Source: Tessaracoccus antarcticus | GTDB taxonomy: Bacteria > Actinomycetota > Actinomycetes > Propionibacteriales > Propionibacteriaceae | DNA length: 64,000 bases | NCBI RefSeq assembly: GCF_003688855.1 | Contig: NZ_REFW01000005.1 | Location: forward strand, 114,596-178,595 | Direction of reading: 5' to 3' | Shown: one piece after another, positions 53,536-62,500 of the stretch | Layout of the letters: every line of letters starts with the position of its first letter | How positions within the stretch are numbered: the stretch's first letter is position 1 | Made by a program: the position numbers and the translations under genes | Notes under the pieces: model-generated | What the model was told of the DNA's origin: nothing | Databases searched by the model: none | What the model saw: the letters and a program-made list of their open reading frames with translations, nothing else

Positions 53536-53569
53536 GACCCCACCCTCGTTCCAAACTCAGGAGTCTCCA

Positions 53570-54650
53570 AGTATCCCAGTGCGATTCAAGCACGCTCAGG
53601 TGGCGGAGTCGTCGGTGCGGGCGTTGGTGGCGCAGTTGCGCTACGAGATCGGCGTCAAACAGGGCGAGGTCGCTGTCCCGCAAACCCATCCGCCGGCGGA
53701 GGAAGCCGAGGTCGATTTCGGGGAGTTCACCGCCCGCATCGCCGGGGTAGTGATGAAGGTGTGGATGTTCGTGTTGCGCCTGTCACACTCGGGCAAGGCG
53801 GTCCATGTTGCGTATGCGAACCAGTCCCAGGAATCCTTCCTCGACGGCCACGTCCAAGCCTTCGCCCGCCTCGGTGGGGTCCCCACACGCAAGATCAGCT
53901 ACGACAACCTGAAACCGGCGGTGACCCGGGTCGCGTTGGGCAGGGAACGTCTCGAGAACCCACGCTTCATCGCGATGCGCTCCCATTACGGGTTTGACTC
54001 GTTCTTCTGCATCCCCGGCATCGAGTGGGCGCATGAGAAGGGCGGGGTTGAGGGTGAAGTCGGACGGTTCCGCCGACGGCATCTGGTCCCGATGCCCGAG
54101 TTCGCGTCGTTGGCGGAGCTGAACCAGCACATGGCCAAAGCTGATGCCACCGATGACTACCGCCATATCGCCGGGCGGGCGGAGAACGTGAAAACCGCCG
54201 CCGCCCGGGAACTCCTCATCTTGCGGCCGCTGCCTGAGGCGGGCCCGTTTGATGTTGCGGCACAGCTGTCGTGCAGGGTTGATGGCAAGGCCCGGATCTG
54301 TGTCCGCCAGTCGTACTACTCGGTCCCGGCCCGCTACGCCGGCCGACGACTCCAAGTCCGTCTGGCAGCATTCACGCTCACCGCAATCGTTGACGGCACC
54401 GTCGTCGCCGAGCATGTCCGCTCGGTCCACAAGTACACCGAGACACCCTCCAACTGGATCACTACTTGGAGACCCTGGGTCGGAAACCCGGGGCCCTGCC
54501 CGGCGCCACTGCCCTGGTCCAGGCCCGGGCCGCGGGCACCTTCACCCCGATGCACCAGAAGTTTTGGGACGCAGCCCGGGCCGCCGCAGGCGATCAGAGC
54601 GGCACCAAGGCACTGATCTCGGTGTTGCTGCTGCACCGCAGCCTGCCCGT
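53570..54650 (+). pseudogene. IS21-family transposase IstA, broken
   Basis: Coding sequence resembling IstA lacks its first 80 or so residues at the IS3 border. The DDE core is present: EEAEVDFGEFTARI, RKISYDNLKPAV and EWAHEKGGVEGEVGRFRR give Asp, Asp and Glu. The frame shifts by one base at about 54442 (KYTETPSNWITT versus LQLDHYLETLGRKPGAL) and ends abruptly near 54650, where another gene fragment begins. No IstB helper follows, so this is a dead remnant. Confidence 0.85.
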
Positions 54651-54944
54651 GCCGCCGTCTTCGCGTTCTCCGCCAACGTCGCAACAGTCCTGGGATTAAC
54701 CTGTCTCACCACAGCACTCATCGGTCGAACGTTAGGGCCGATCAGTGGAGTTGTGTGGTTCAGCCTGCTACTGATCGCCCAAGGCCACCTCAAACTCCAA
54801 CTGCTCGTAATGCCGGAATACGAGATCCCCACCCTCGAGACCGACGACATACTCCTCGTCGCCGCCATCATTACCATCAGCCTGATTGCCTACTACCTCA
54901 CCGCAGCAGGCACACGAGCGCTCCTCCACCGGCTGACCCCATAG
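54651..54944 (+). pseudogene. C-terminal fragment of a membrane protein
   Basis: About 95 residues with three hydrophobic stretches (NVATVLGLTCLTTALIGRTL, GVVWFSLLLIAQGHLKLQLL and ILLVAAIITISLIAYYLTAA), open into the IS21 remnant with no start of its own. The family is not recognised. Confidence 0.55.
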
Positions 54945-55361
54945 TCAAGCGCAGGAACCCGGCGCTGCCCCCGGACCACCCTCAAAGAGATTCCGAAGCC
55001 GGAGAACGACACACGGAACAGCCCCATGAAAGATCGGCCTGGCGGCCAAGTCGGATCTAGCCTGAATCCGTGGATTGACTGCCGGACGGGTCCCGGCCAA
55101 AGCGCCTCGAGGCAGGGCTCATACGGTCACCTCACCACAGCTAGTCCTGAAACGTCGATCGAAGACGCACCCCACCAAGAGGGCCGCACTCACCGCAGAC
55201 ACATGTTGCACGTATGACGCACGAAATCCTCCACAGAAATGATCCATCAACAAAAGTACTAGTCAAACTACATTTCAAGGGTACCGAAGAAGGGACTTGA
55301 ATCCGCCGCTTTCGCGTCTTATGTCCAAGAAGGCACGCATCGACCAGGTAGCCGCCGCCGG
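54945..55361. other. 417-bp gap between IS remnants and the Tad module
   Basis: No gene or repeat family is recognised. A stretch at 55283-55345 (reverse strand) has a T-loop-like GATTCAAGTCC but does not fold as a tRNA. This gap may be the scar of the insertions and deletions at its left. Confidence 0.4.
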
Positions 55362-58300
55362 TCAGGCAGTCTTACGGAGGTTCTTGCCCATCAGGATCTG
55401 CCTAGCGCGGTCGCTGGGGTCAATGGGGTCACCGTCAGAGCCATCGGCGAGTGCACCGGTGAGAAGTTGGTGGGCGGCTTCGGTGTTGCCTTCGTTGACC
55501 AAAATGCGCGCCAGATCCATGCAGGCAGTTTCCGATTCCGAATCCGCTGTCAGCCCAGTTTCGGCTGCTTGGCGGGCCGCGGCCAGGTTGCCTGCGTGGA
55601 GGTGGTGGGTGACGAGGATGTGGGCGACATCGCCGATGGCGCAGGTCATGTGGTGGTCGATGCGGTCTCCGTTGGCCAGCCACGCCCAGCCTGTGGGTCT
55701 GAGTTGGTCGAAGGGGCGCCCGGTCACCAAGGTAAGTGCAGTTTCGAGGTCGGCGATACCGTCGGGACCTTTGGCGTGTGCGCGGGTATTGAGCCTCCGA
55801 AACAAGTCGGCATCGATCAGGAGGTTCTCCACCAGGTAGAGGCCGATGCCGCGGGCTTCAGCCTGGGGAGATTTTTTGGCCTCGGGGATGTAGGGCTGCT
55901 TGGTCTGGGGGTTGGTTCCGACCCATTTCCGCAGGTTGGAGATGATGGTGTGTGCTCGCTCGCGGGTGATCGTGAACGCGTCGACAAGCTGGTCGTTGGT
56001 GACCCCGTCGGGGTGCGCGGCAAGGAAGGACATCGCCTCGACGTAGTAGGCCTTGGACTTGGCCGGCGGTGTGCCGTGACAGCGTGCAGTGACCGGTCCC
56101 AGCCACGTCAGTCGCGGTTGGCGGCAGCGCGGCGAGAACCAGGCTGCGACGTCGCGGTCCAGAGTGGGGTCGCTCGACAGGATCTGTTCAGCAGCCTCGG
56201 CTAGGACTTTAGGAGCGAGGAGTTGCAGGTCGACGCGGGTCACGGGGGCAACCTCCATGTACTCATCGTCGGGTGCTGGGAGGATCGGATCGTAGGCGGC
56301 CGTGTGGTTGTCGTATCGATCGACGGTGGTGCAGGGCAGGAGGTTGCCGGTCTTGTCGCTGATGGTGTCGGCCGGCTCGACTGGTTGACCGGGGTCGGTG
56401 TTGTTTGCTGCCTCAAGGAGGGCGGCACAGCCCGCGGCTTCATCCGCGGTGAGGCCCACGGGGATCAGGTTGAATCCGCACCCGATGAGCCGCCCTTGGC
56501 CGGTGAGCTCCAGGTCAGCAGCCTTTCCAGTGCAGCGGAGAAGAGCGGCACCTGTCAGGCGTGGATGGGATTCGATGAGGTGCTGCAGTTCCTGCCCGGT
56601 GGTGGTGTGGGCGGCAGAAATTGCCGCGACTGCCGGCCAGGCCTCATCCTCGAGTTGGTGGAGGCGCCCGGCGGCCGCGGTGGTGCCGGAGCGTGAAGCA
56701 CGCTCCACATTGCTCGTAGCCAGTGCCGTGGCTTGCTCTTCGGTGAGGTCTAACCTGTTGGGTGCCATGGGTACGGTTTCTGCGGCGATGCCCAGGCAGG
56801 CGACGTTGACGTCGCGGGACCAGGGGTTGACGGCCAGTTCAGCCGCCACGTAGCGCAGGAAGTCATCCCGCATCACCTCATTCCCACCGACCGTGAGCGT
56901 GCCGCGATGCTCCAGATTCAGCAGCCACGCGATGCCGTCGTCGTCGACGCCGATGGTGACCAACAGCGGGTACGGGGCCGGCGCATCAGGGTTGAGGGGG
57001 CCGACCGGCTCCGGTGTGGTGTCGGGGGGCAGAGCACAGCCGCCACTCACGCGCTGCCAGGGTCCTGGCAGTTCAGTGGTGGTGTGGAGCGTGATGGTGC
57101 CATCCCGACCGACCCCGACCGCAGATACTTCAGGGACGTCCATGACGGTCCTGACAGTGGCACGCAGCACGTCATCGACACGGCCCAACAAATGGGCTGA
57201 CAGCCCAGCGGCAAGGGTGGCGGTCATTTCGATGGGGGCCACGATCTTGTCGGGGATATTGATCATCAGCCCGGGTTGACGGTGCCGGAACTGGTCACTG
57301 CGTCGTCGGCGCAGCACCGCAAACACCCCAGCACCGAGGAAGAGTCCCGCCCCGGCCAACCCGGCGACCTGCCACACCGGAGACGCCCCCGACTCCCCCG
57401 ACTCCCCCGACTCCCCCGACTCCCCCACACCCTCCGTGGTCTCACCCACCACCGCTGGCTCGGTGGTCGTGGGGACAGCTGGCGTGGTCGCGTCGGGTGA
57501 TGGAGAGGCAAGTGGTGGTGTCGGGGGAACCGCCACCGCAGGTGGATCGTGCGTGGCTTCCTTTCCGGGTGAGCTCGTGGGGGCTACCAAACCCGGACTG
57601 GGTGGGATGTCGTCACCGGCCGGGGTAGATGTGATGGGGGTAGGTGCGGCGGGCTGGGTATCGTGCCTTGTGGGAGTGGGAGTAGGGGTAGGCGAGCCGA
57701 CGGGGATGGTGAGGCGCCAGCCGTCAAGGATCAAGTCTGGGTTGGTGAGCGCACCCCCCTCGTCTTGCGGTTGGCCTTGGTTGGCGCGGTAGATCTCGGG
57801 CCACCTGCTCCCATCCCCCAGGAAGGTTTCGGCGTAGCCCCACAACGTGTCGCCAGGTCCGACGATCACCTCCCGCTGCGCGAGCGTGACCGGTGGCGGG
57901 GTGGGGGTAGACAATCCGGTAGGGACGGTGAGTTGCCAGCCATCCCGGATCAGATTCGGGTCGGTGAGGCTACCCCCATCAGCTTGGAGTAGGCCCTGGT
58001 TCCTCTGGTAAATCTCGGGCCACCTGTTCCCGTCCCCGAGGTAGGTCTCGGCGTACCCCCACAAGGTGTCACCGGGGACCACCACCACCTCGGCTTGGTT
58101 CGTCGTCGATGAATGCGGATTCTGGGTATCCGAGTCGGCGGTAGGCACGGCGGTGTCGGTGGCGACGGGCCCCGGGTCGGCGTGGGCGATCTGAGGGGTC
58201 GGGGCGTTGGGTAGCGCGATGAATAGCAGTGCCGAGGCGGCGACGAGGCGTCTGGCCATCCCTTGAGGAAGGGAGACGACCGACAGGTGCGGAGTCTGAA

Positions 58301-58556
58301 TGCCGCGGATGGTGGCGGCGACCTCTCGCAGGATCAGCCATGCCATCATCGCCCAAACGATCCAGGCAGCGGCCCAGATCACCACGATCAGGAGACGGCC
58401 GTCATCGGGTGCGCTCAAGGCGGTAGTAAGTCGCAGCCAGGAGGGAAGGAAACCGGGCCTGGTCGCCAACCCCACAAGTACTACCGGGACGCCGGCCAGG
58501 ATGGCCAGCAGGACGAGGGTGGCGGCAAGCCCTTGGAGCCGTTGAGGATTTCTCAT
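55362..58556 (-). CDS. LysM and BTAD-domain membrane protein of the Tad module
   Basis: Protein of 1064 residues from ATG 58556 (GGGGAAGAAGC upstream). N-terminal membrane helices lie at about 10-30, 55-75 and 100-118. Two LysM-like peptidoglycan-binding repeats at about 156-212 and 229-285 share GDTLWGYAE and RWPEIY. A Pro/Ser/Thr linker with a GES-GES-GES-GES run leads to a membrane helix at about 396-415. A large cytoplasmic part ends in a winged-helix plus BTAD-like tetratricopeptide region (FTITRERAHTIISNLRKWVG, then LAAARQAAETGLTADSESET). It could link wall binding to regulation or pilus assembly. It overlaps the TadG-like gene by 4 bp. Confidence 0.82.
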   Translation of the reverse strand: MRNPQRLQGLAATLVLLAILAGVPVVLVGLATRPGFLPSWLRLTTALSAPDDGRLLIVVIWAAAWIVWAMMAWLILREVAATIRGIQTPHLSVVSLPQGMARRLVAASALLFIALPNAPTPQIAHADPGPVATDTAVPTADSDTQNPHSSTTNQAEVVVVPGDTLWGYAETYLGDGNRWPEIYQRNQGLLQADGGSLTDPNLIRDGWQLTVPTGLSTPTPPPVTLAQREVIVGPGDTLWGYAETFLGDGSRWPEIYRANQGQPQDEGGALTNPDLILDGWRLTIPVGSPTPTPTPTRHDTQPAAPTPITSTPAGDDIPPSPGLVAPTSSPGKEATHDPPAVAVPPTPPLASPSPDATTPAVPTTTEPAVVGETTEGVGESGESGESGESGASPVWQVAGLAGAGLFLGAGVFAVLRRRRSDQFRHRQPGLMINIPDKIVAPIEMTATLAAGLSAHLLGRVDDVLRATVRTVMDVPEVSAVGVGRDGTITLHTTTELPGPWQRVSGGCALPPDTTPEPVGPLNPDAPAPYPLLVTIGVDDDGIAWLLNLEHRGTLTVGGNEVMRDDFLRYVAAELAVNPWSRDVNVACLGIAAETVPMAPNRLDLTEEQATALATSNVERASRSGTTAAAGRLHQLEDEAWPAVAAISAAHTTTGQELQHLIESHPRLTGAALLRCTGKAADLELTGQGRLIGCGFNLIPVGLTADEAAGCAALLEAANNTDPGQPVEPADTISDKTGNLLPCTTVDRYDNHTAAYDPILPAPDDEYMEVAPVTRVDLQLLAPKVLAEAAEQILSSDPTLDRDVAAWFSPRCRQPRLTWLGPVTARCHGTPPAKSKAYYVEAMSFLAAHPDGVTNDQLVDAFTITRERAHTIISNLRKWVGTNPQTKQPYIPEAKKSPQAEARGIGLYLVENLLIDADLFRRLNTRAHAKGPDGIADLETALTLVTGRPFDQLRPTGWAWLANGDRIDHHMTCAIGDVAHILVTHHLHAGNLAAARQAAETGLTADSESETACMDLARILVNEGNTEAAHQLLTGALADGSDGDPIDPSDRARQILMGKNLRKTA
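57391..57426. repeat. 9-bp in-frame tandem repeat inside the LysM-BTAD gene
   Basis: GACTCCCCC is repeated four times, encoding a GES tripeptide run just before the last membrane helix. Unit loss or gain would keep the frame. Confidence 0.9.
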
Positions 58557-59032
58557 GCTTCTTCCCCTGCGATGACGGGGATCACGGTTGCGGCGCCGTC
58601 TCCGTGGAGGGGCAGGGTGTTGATGCCGATGATTCCGAGGAATTGGCACTGGTAGGTGCCTGTGACGCTCACCCGGATCGTCCCTGCCTGGACGGTAGCG
58701 TCACCGGTGAAGTCGGAGCCGGCAACGTAGGCCTGTGCGGCTTGGGTGGCTGCGTACACATCAGGTCGAGGGCGGAGGCCGGGTTGGACCTGCAGGAACT
58801 GGCCACCGGCGCGGGCAGCTTCAGCCGCCACTGCGCGGGCGTGTTGTTCTGCAGTGGCCTGTCCGGCGAAGTCGACACCGATCCCAACGCAGATCATGAA
58901 CGCCACCAAGGACATGCTGACCCACACACTGATCGCACCACGCTCACCACGACCACCCCCACTCCCCCACGCCCTGCGCGCCGGGATGGCCCTCCGGTTT
59001 GGCCTTGTGGTGCTGACCTCTGGCGATGGCAT
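58553..59032 (-). CDS. TadG/TadE-like pseudopilin
   Basis: Protein of 159 residues from ATG 59032. A basic N-terminus with RGERGAISVWVSMSLVAFM resembles a class IVb prepilin leader and hydrophobic helix, followed by about 110 exported residues (GVDFAGQATAEQHARAVAAE). The Tad pilus uses such minor pilins. It starts one base after the TadE-like gene's stop and overlaps the LysM-BTAD gene. Confidence 0.78.
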   Translation of the reverse strand: MPSPEVSTTRPNRRAIPARRAWGSGGGRGERGAISVWVSMSLVAFMICVGIGVDFAGQATAEQHARAVAAEAARAGGQFLQVQPGLRPRPDVYAATQAAQAYVAGSDFTGDATVQAGTIRVSVTGTYQCQFLGIIGINTLPLHGDGAATVIPVIAGEEA

Positions 59033-59033
59033 G

Positions 59034-59459
59034 TCATCGGCTCCGAAACGTGTCGACGGGCGAGGACCGGGTGGCACTGACCTCGGTCTGGGCCGGGAAT
59101 CCCGGCAGAGACAGGTCGAAGATCACCTGGCAGGTGACTGTCACCGATACCGACGCCGGCACCCCGGGCCGGGACGCAAGACCTGCAGGGTTGACCGACA
59201 CAGAATGGTCGCCGCAGCTGATGGAGGACTCCCCCAGCGACACCCCAGCCGTGATACTGGCCGCCGCAGTTGCGTCGGCGGCGGTGCGCTCCATGGAGGC
59301 GGCCCGGGCAGCGTTCGCCGCGGCCCCACCGACGGCCTGCTCGGCCAAGGCACTGCGTCCGAGAACGATCACCAGCCCGACCACGAGCAGCAACACAGGC
59401 AACAGCAGGGCGGCTTCGATCGCCACCATGAATCCCCGCTCATCGCTCCTTAACCGCAT
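59034..59459 (-). CDS. TadE-like pseudopilin
   Basis: Protein of 141 residues: leader-like MRLRSDERGFMVAIEAALLL with Glu six residues after the Gly, a single hydrophobic helix to about residue 33, and an exported domain with a Cys pair (SISCGDHS and VTVTCQV) that may form a disulphide. Typical TadE minor pilin. Confidence 0.82.
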   Translation of the reverse strand: MRLRSDERGFMVAIEAALLLPVLLLVVGLVIVLGRSALAEQAVGGAAANAARAASMERTAADATAAASITAGVSLGESSISCGDHSVSVNPAGLASRPGVPASVSVTVTCQVIFDLSLPGFPAQTEVSATRSSPVDTFRSR

Positions 59460-59475
59460 CGACAGTTGCCTTCCC

Positions 59476-60390
59476 TCAGTGTTGTTCGACGGGGATGTTG
59501 AGGACCTGGATCTCGGCGATCGCCAGAACTCCGGTGGCGCTCAGTTCCATGGGGATCACCCCAGATTGTCCGATGCCAACCCAGGTTATGTTCCAGCGGG
59601 TGGTGGCGGTAATCGTGTATCGGCCGTCGTGGGTGTAGCGGTATCCGCAGTCCGGGGATTCCGGGTCCTTCTCGGTGGTGGCCGGGTAGGGGGTGCCCTT
59701 GCCGCAAGTGATCGTGTCGCCGTTGCCCATGTTCCATACGACCTCAGCCACCTGCGCGGTAGCGGTCACGGTGTAACCGCCAGCCGAAGCAGACTTCGTG
59801 ACCGGGCCATAGGTGGTGGCGGATGCTCCATCAACCCACATCCACGCATTCCATCCCACGACTCCGAGCGACATCGGCGACTTCTCCACCGTGTGAGGAA
59901 TCGACCCAATCCTGATGGCGTGCAAATCCATCCGGGAGATTGCCGTCTGTGCCAGCACCCGCGGATCAGGTGCAGCCGCCGCGTCGGCTGTGGCAACCCA
60001 GAACTGGAACGCCGCCGCACCGGCCCCTGGGTAGCTGCATTCCATGATCACCCCACCATCCCTACCGTTGCTCAGAGGGATGAAATCTTTCGGCTGTGGC
60101 GAGGCGACCCTTACGTAGCAGGACTTGCCGCCATCCCACGAGCCAGTCGCACCGTTGCACGGCACGACCTCCATTCCGGAGCGGCACTCCCTGGTCTCCG
60201 CTCCCCCACCCGAGGCGCCACTGCGAGGATCGCTTTTCAAAGCGTTTTGGGACCCGGGTGAATCGGCAGAGAGGAGGCAGAATCCCCGGCTACTTAGTCG
60301 GACACAAGTTGTTTCGGCGGCAGCTGGTTGCATGGTCCCCAACAAGAAGCCAGTGGCGAATAGAAGTATCACCAAAAGCCGGGATTTCAT
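59476..60390 (-). CDS. Secreted protein of the Tad module, unknown function
   Basis: Protein of 304 residues with a clear signal peptide (SRLLVILLFATGFLLGTMQP then AAAETTC). The mature part is rich in Cys, Gly and Ser with no domain I can name (WNAWMWVDGASATTYGPV, ITCGKGTPYPATTEKD). ATG 60390 overlaps the lipoprotein stop (ATGA). Co-location suggests an extracellular part of the pilus or mating surface. Confidence 0.75.
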   Translation of the reverse strand: MKSRLLVILLFATGFLLGTMQPAAAETTCVRLSSRGFCLLSADSPGSQNALKSDPRSGASGGGAETRECRSGMEVVPCNGATGSWDGGKSCYVRVASPQPKDFIPLSNGRDGGVIMECSYPGAGAAAFQFWVATADAAAAPDPRVLAQTAISRMDLHAIRIGSIPHTVEKSPMSLGVVGWNAWMWVDGASATTYGPVTKSASAGGYTVTATAQVAEVVWNMGNGDTITCGKGTPYPATTEKDPESPDCGYRYTHDGRYTITATTRWNITWVGIGQSGVIPMELSATGVLAIAEIQVLNIPVEQH

Positions 60391-60998
60391 TGCGGGCACC
60401 CCTTGACAGTGGTGGTCGTAAGGTCTCCGACCCTCCAGAAACCGTTCTCCTCAACGACGTCAATGGTCCAGCGAATTGTGGTTGACCCACCCTTCGGGAG
60501 GATGGACTTTTTTGTCTGCTGATCGATTACATCCATCGCTGAGTTATCGGTGCAGACGTCCGCCACTACAACTTTCCCAACGTCCCCCTGGGTCAAGGGG
60601 CCGACCGCCACGACGATCCAGCTGACATCACCGATTTGGATGGCGTTCATAGCCCGGAAGTCCGCAACCTCCTTGACGTAGATCGCTTGTGTCTGTCCCG
60701 TTGTGATGTCCGCAAGTGGCTGGAGTGGGAGCTCGGGGTTCCTCGACAGTTCGTTCGAGATGCGGAAGAACTCGTTGACGACGCTCTGGGCTGCGAGTTG
60801 ATCCGCGTCCAAGGTCGCCGATGGTGTGGTACTTGGCGTAACGCTGGGACTGGGCGACTTGATAGGGCTGGTCGACGCCGTCGGCGTGGTCGCCACGATA
60901 GTCGGTGTGGTGGTGGGGTCAGGGTCGGTGGTGCTGCAGGCGGTGAGGGCTCCCAGTCCGAGCGCCAGGGTGGTGACGGCGGTGATGGCGGTTCTCAT
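60387..60998 (-). CDS. Lipoprotein of the Tad module
   Basis: Protein of 203 residues with a lipobox (LGALTACSTT, Cys about residue 21), then a Thr/Pro/Ser-rich spacer and an NTF2-like-sized C-terminal domain (AQSVVNEFFRISNELSRNP, then IRWTIDVVEENGFWRVGDL). It is anchored on the outer face of the membrane, and its place in the operon suggests a pilus assembly or surface role. ATG 60998 follows GGAGCACCCTCC. Confidence 0.8.
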   Translation of the reverse strand: MRTAITAVTTLALGLGALTACSTTDPDPTTTPTIVATTPTASTSPIKSPSPSVTPSTTPSATLDADQLAAQSVVNEFFRISNELSRNPELPLQPLADITTGQTQAIYVKEVADFRAMNAIQIGDVSWIVVAVGPLTQGDVGKVVVADVCTDNSAMDVIDQQTKKSILPKGGSTTIRWTIDVVEENGFWRVGDLTTTTVKGCPQ

Positions 60999-61024
60999 GG
61001 AGGGTGCTCCTGCCGGTTGGGTTT

Positions 61025-61372
61025 TCAGGATTGGGTGATGCGTTGGGTGGGGGCTTGGGCGGTTTTGGTGATGGTGTGGTGGAAGCCGGGGATGACGGTG
61101 AGGGCGATTCCGGTGACGCTTGCGGTGGTCGCGGTGGCTCCGCGGTTGATGGTGACGTGGATGGAGGTGAGGGATCCGTTGTCGGCCGCAGTGGTGGCGG
61201 CTGTGTTGCCGGGGGCGGTGGTGGAGTTGAGGGCGGCGGTGATGCGGGCGGCGTCTTGGGCGGCGGCCAGTGCGGTGGCATTGGCCCAGGAGACCATGGC
61301 CCATTGCAGCGTGAGTAGCAGGACCGCGAAGACCAGGGGAAAGAGCAGTGTGAGCTGGATGGTGTTGCTCAT
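61025..61372 (-). CDS. TadE-like minor pilin
   Basis: Protein of 115 residues with an N-terminal hydrophobic helix (MSNTIQLTLLFPLVFAVLLL) and an exported region with NATALAAAQDAARITAALN, the repeated Ala pattern of TadE proteins. GERG lies just before the assigned ATG in the same frame, so a longer leader starting upstream would resemble the other prepilins here, but no good start codon is seen before the preceding gene's stop. Confidence 0.78.
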   Translation of the reverse strand: MSNTIQLTLLFPLVFAVLLLTLQWAMVSWANATALAAAQDAARITAALNSTTAPGNTAATTAADNGSLTSIHVTINRGATATTASVTGIALTVIPGFHHTITKTAQAPTQRITQS

Positions 61373-61397
61373 CCCCCGCTCCCCGTGGGGGCGGGGG

Positions 61398-61577
61398 TTA
61401 GGTGGGGAGGTTGGCGCGGACATAGGCGGTGATGACGAAAATGACCAGGGTGGCGATGGCCACGGCGCCGCCGAGGAGGACAGCGTTCTCGACGGACTGG
61501 GACAGGCCCCGCTCATCCCTTCGTCTGGTTGCGGGCGGGGTGAGGAGTGCTGTCAGGAGGGTGGTAATGGTGGACAT
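61398..61577 (-). CDS. Flp-like class IVb pilin, 59 residues
   Basis: Short gene from ATG 61577 to TAA 61398-61400. The product has a polar leader with RRRDERG, then LSQSVENAVLLGGAVAIATL and a hydrophobic helix, as in Flp/Fap prepilins, where the bond after Gly is cut by the prepilin peptidase and a Glu follows (here at +6). GGAGTCACACGAC precedes the ATG. It lies between TadC and TadE genes, where Flp genes are expected. It is the likely major pilin. Confidence 0.78.
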   Translation of the reverse strand: MSTITTLLTALLTPPATRRRDERGLSQSVENAVLLGGAVAIATLVIFVITAYVRANLPT

Positions 61578-61600
61578 GTCGTGTGACTCCTTGCTGGGTT

Positions 61601-62500
61601 TTAGGTGATCATGCGTAGGAATGCGGGTGTGATGAGGGTGATGGCCAAGACGATGACCAGTAGGCCGACGGGGATGGCGATGCGTTCGCCTGTGCGGTTG
61701 GCGGCGGCGATGTGGTTGGTCAGGAGGGCGTTGCGCATGGTGGCGGCCCTGGCTCTGAGTGAGGTGTAGATCTGGGTGCCGTCGGCGCCGGCCAGGCGCA
61801 TGATGTCGGCCAGATCAGCCAGGTCGGTGAGGTTGAGTTCGTTGCCGAGGTCTTCGAGTGCGTCCCAGGGGTTGTGGCCGGTGTATTCGGTGCGTTTCAG
61901 GGTGGCTGAGATGCGTTGGAAGGCCCAGGAGTCGCCGATGTCGGCGGCTCGTTGCAGTGCCTGGGGTACCCCGGAGCCGGATAGGCGCTCGAGGGCAACC
62001 ATTTCGACGAATGCTCCAAGCGCGTAGGAGAACTCGGCGCGGGCGAGGCGGGCTTTGTCTTTGACTTCGGCGCCGGGCATCAGCCACATCACCGCACCGA
62101 GCCCGATGGATCCGATCACAGGGATCGCGAACGGAACACCCACGCCGAGTGCCATGGCGGCGAGCGTGAGGAGGGGGCCGATGATGAGGCCGATGGTGGC
62201 GGCGATGATTTTGGATCCGTAGAAGGAGGTGCGGGTGCGTTGCAGGATTGCCAGATCATGCTCGGGCGGTGTCCCCCACACCCCCGCTGGGAGGTGTTTC
62301 TGTGCCCAGGACCCGACTCGTGTTTCGGTGTCGGGTCGGTGGGTTGGGCCGGTGGTGGTGATCTGAACGGTGAGGGGGCGCAGGCGGGCGATGGCGTCGC
62401 CAAGGTGGGTGGGGGCTGGTGCGAGCCGCAATACCAGCAGGCTGATGCCGCCGGCGAGCATGGCGCCGGAGAGGATGGCGAGTTGGAGCCCGGTCATCAT
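61601..62500 (-). CDS. tadC: TadC-like inner membrane pilus assembly protein
   Basis: GspF/TadC-family membrane platform of 299 residues. An N-terminal helix (LQLAILSGAMLAGGISLLVL) is followed by two central helices near 105-145 (IIAATIGLIIGPLLTLAAMA). The conserved cytoplasmic T2SSF region has YALGAFVEMVALERLSGSG, and a last helix has IPVGLLVIVLAITLITPAF. ATG 62500 overlaps the TadB stop (ATGATGA). Confidence 0.88.
   Translation of the reverse strand: MMTGLQLAILSGAMLAGGISLLVLRLAPAPTHLGDAIARLRPLTVQITTTGPTHRPDTETRVGSWAQKHLPAGVWGTPPEHDLAILQRTRTSFYGSKIIAATIGLIIGPLLTLAAMALGVGVPFAIPVIGSIGLGAVMWLMPGAEVKDKARLARAEFSYALGAFVEMVALERLSGSGVPQALQRAADIGDSWAFQRISATLKRTEYTGHNPWDALEDLGNELNLTDLADLADIMRLAGADGTQIYTSLRARAATMRNALLTNHIAAANRTGERIAIPVGLLVIVLAITLITPAFLRMIT

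Larger units (their letters stand above)
52259..53569 (-). mobile_element. IS3-family insertion sequence
   Basis: An element of about 1.3 kb with orfA and orfB on the reverse strand and imperfect terminal inverted repeats: GGAGACCCGGAC at 52260 and, on the reverse strand from 53568, GGAGACTCCTGAG. I see no clear 3- or 4-bp target duplication, since the flanks are broken hydrolase on one side and IS21 transposase on the other. Boundaries are good to a few bases. Confidence 0.85.

Noticed and set aside
55283..55345. tRNA-like stretch on the reverse strand with GATTCAAGTCC
   Set aside because: Only the T-loop-like string fits. Acceptor, D and anticodon stems do not pair, so it is not called a tRNA or an attachment site.
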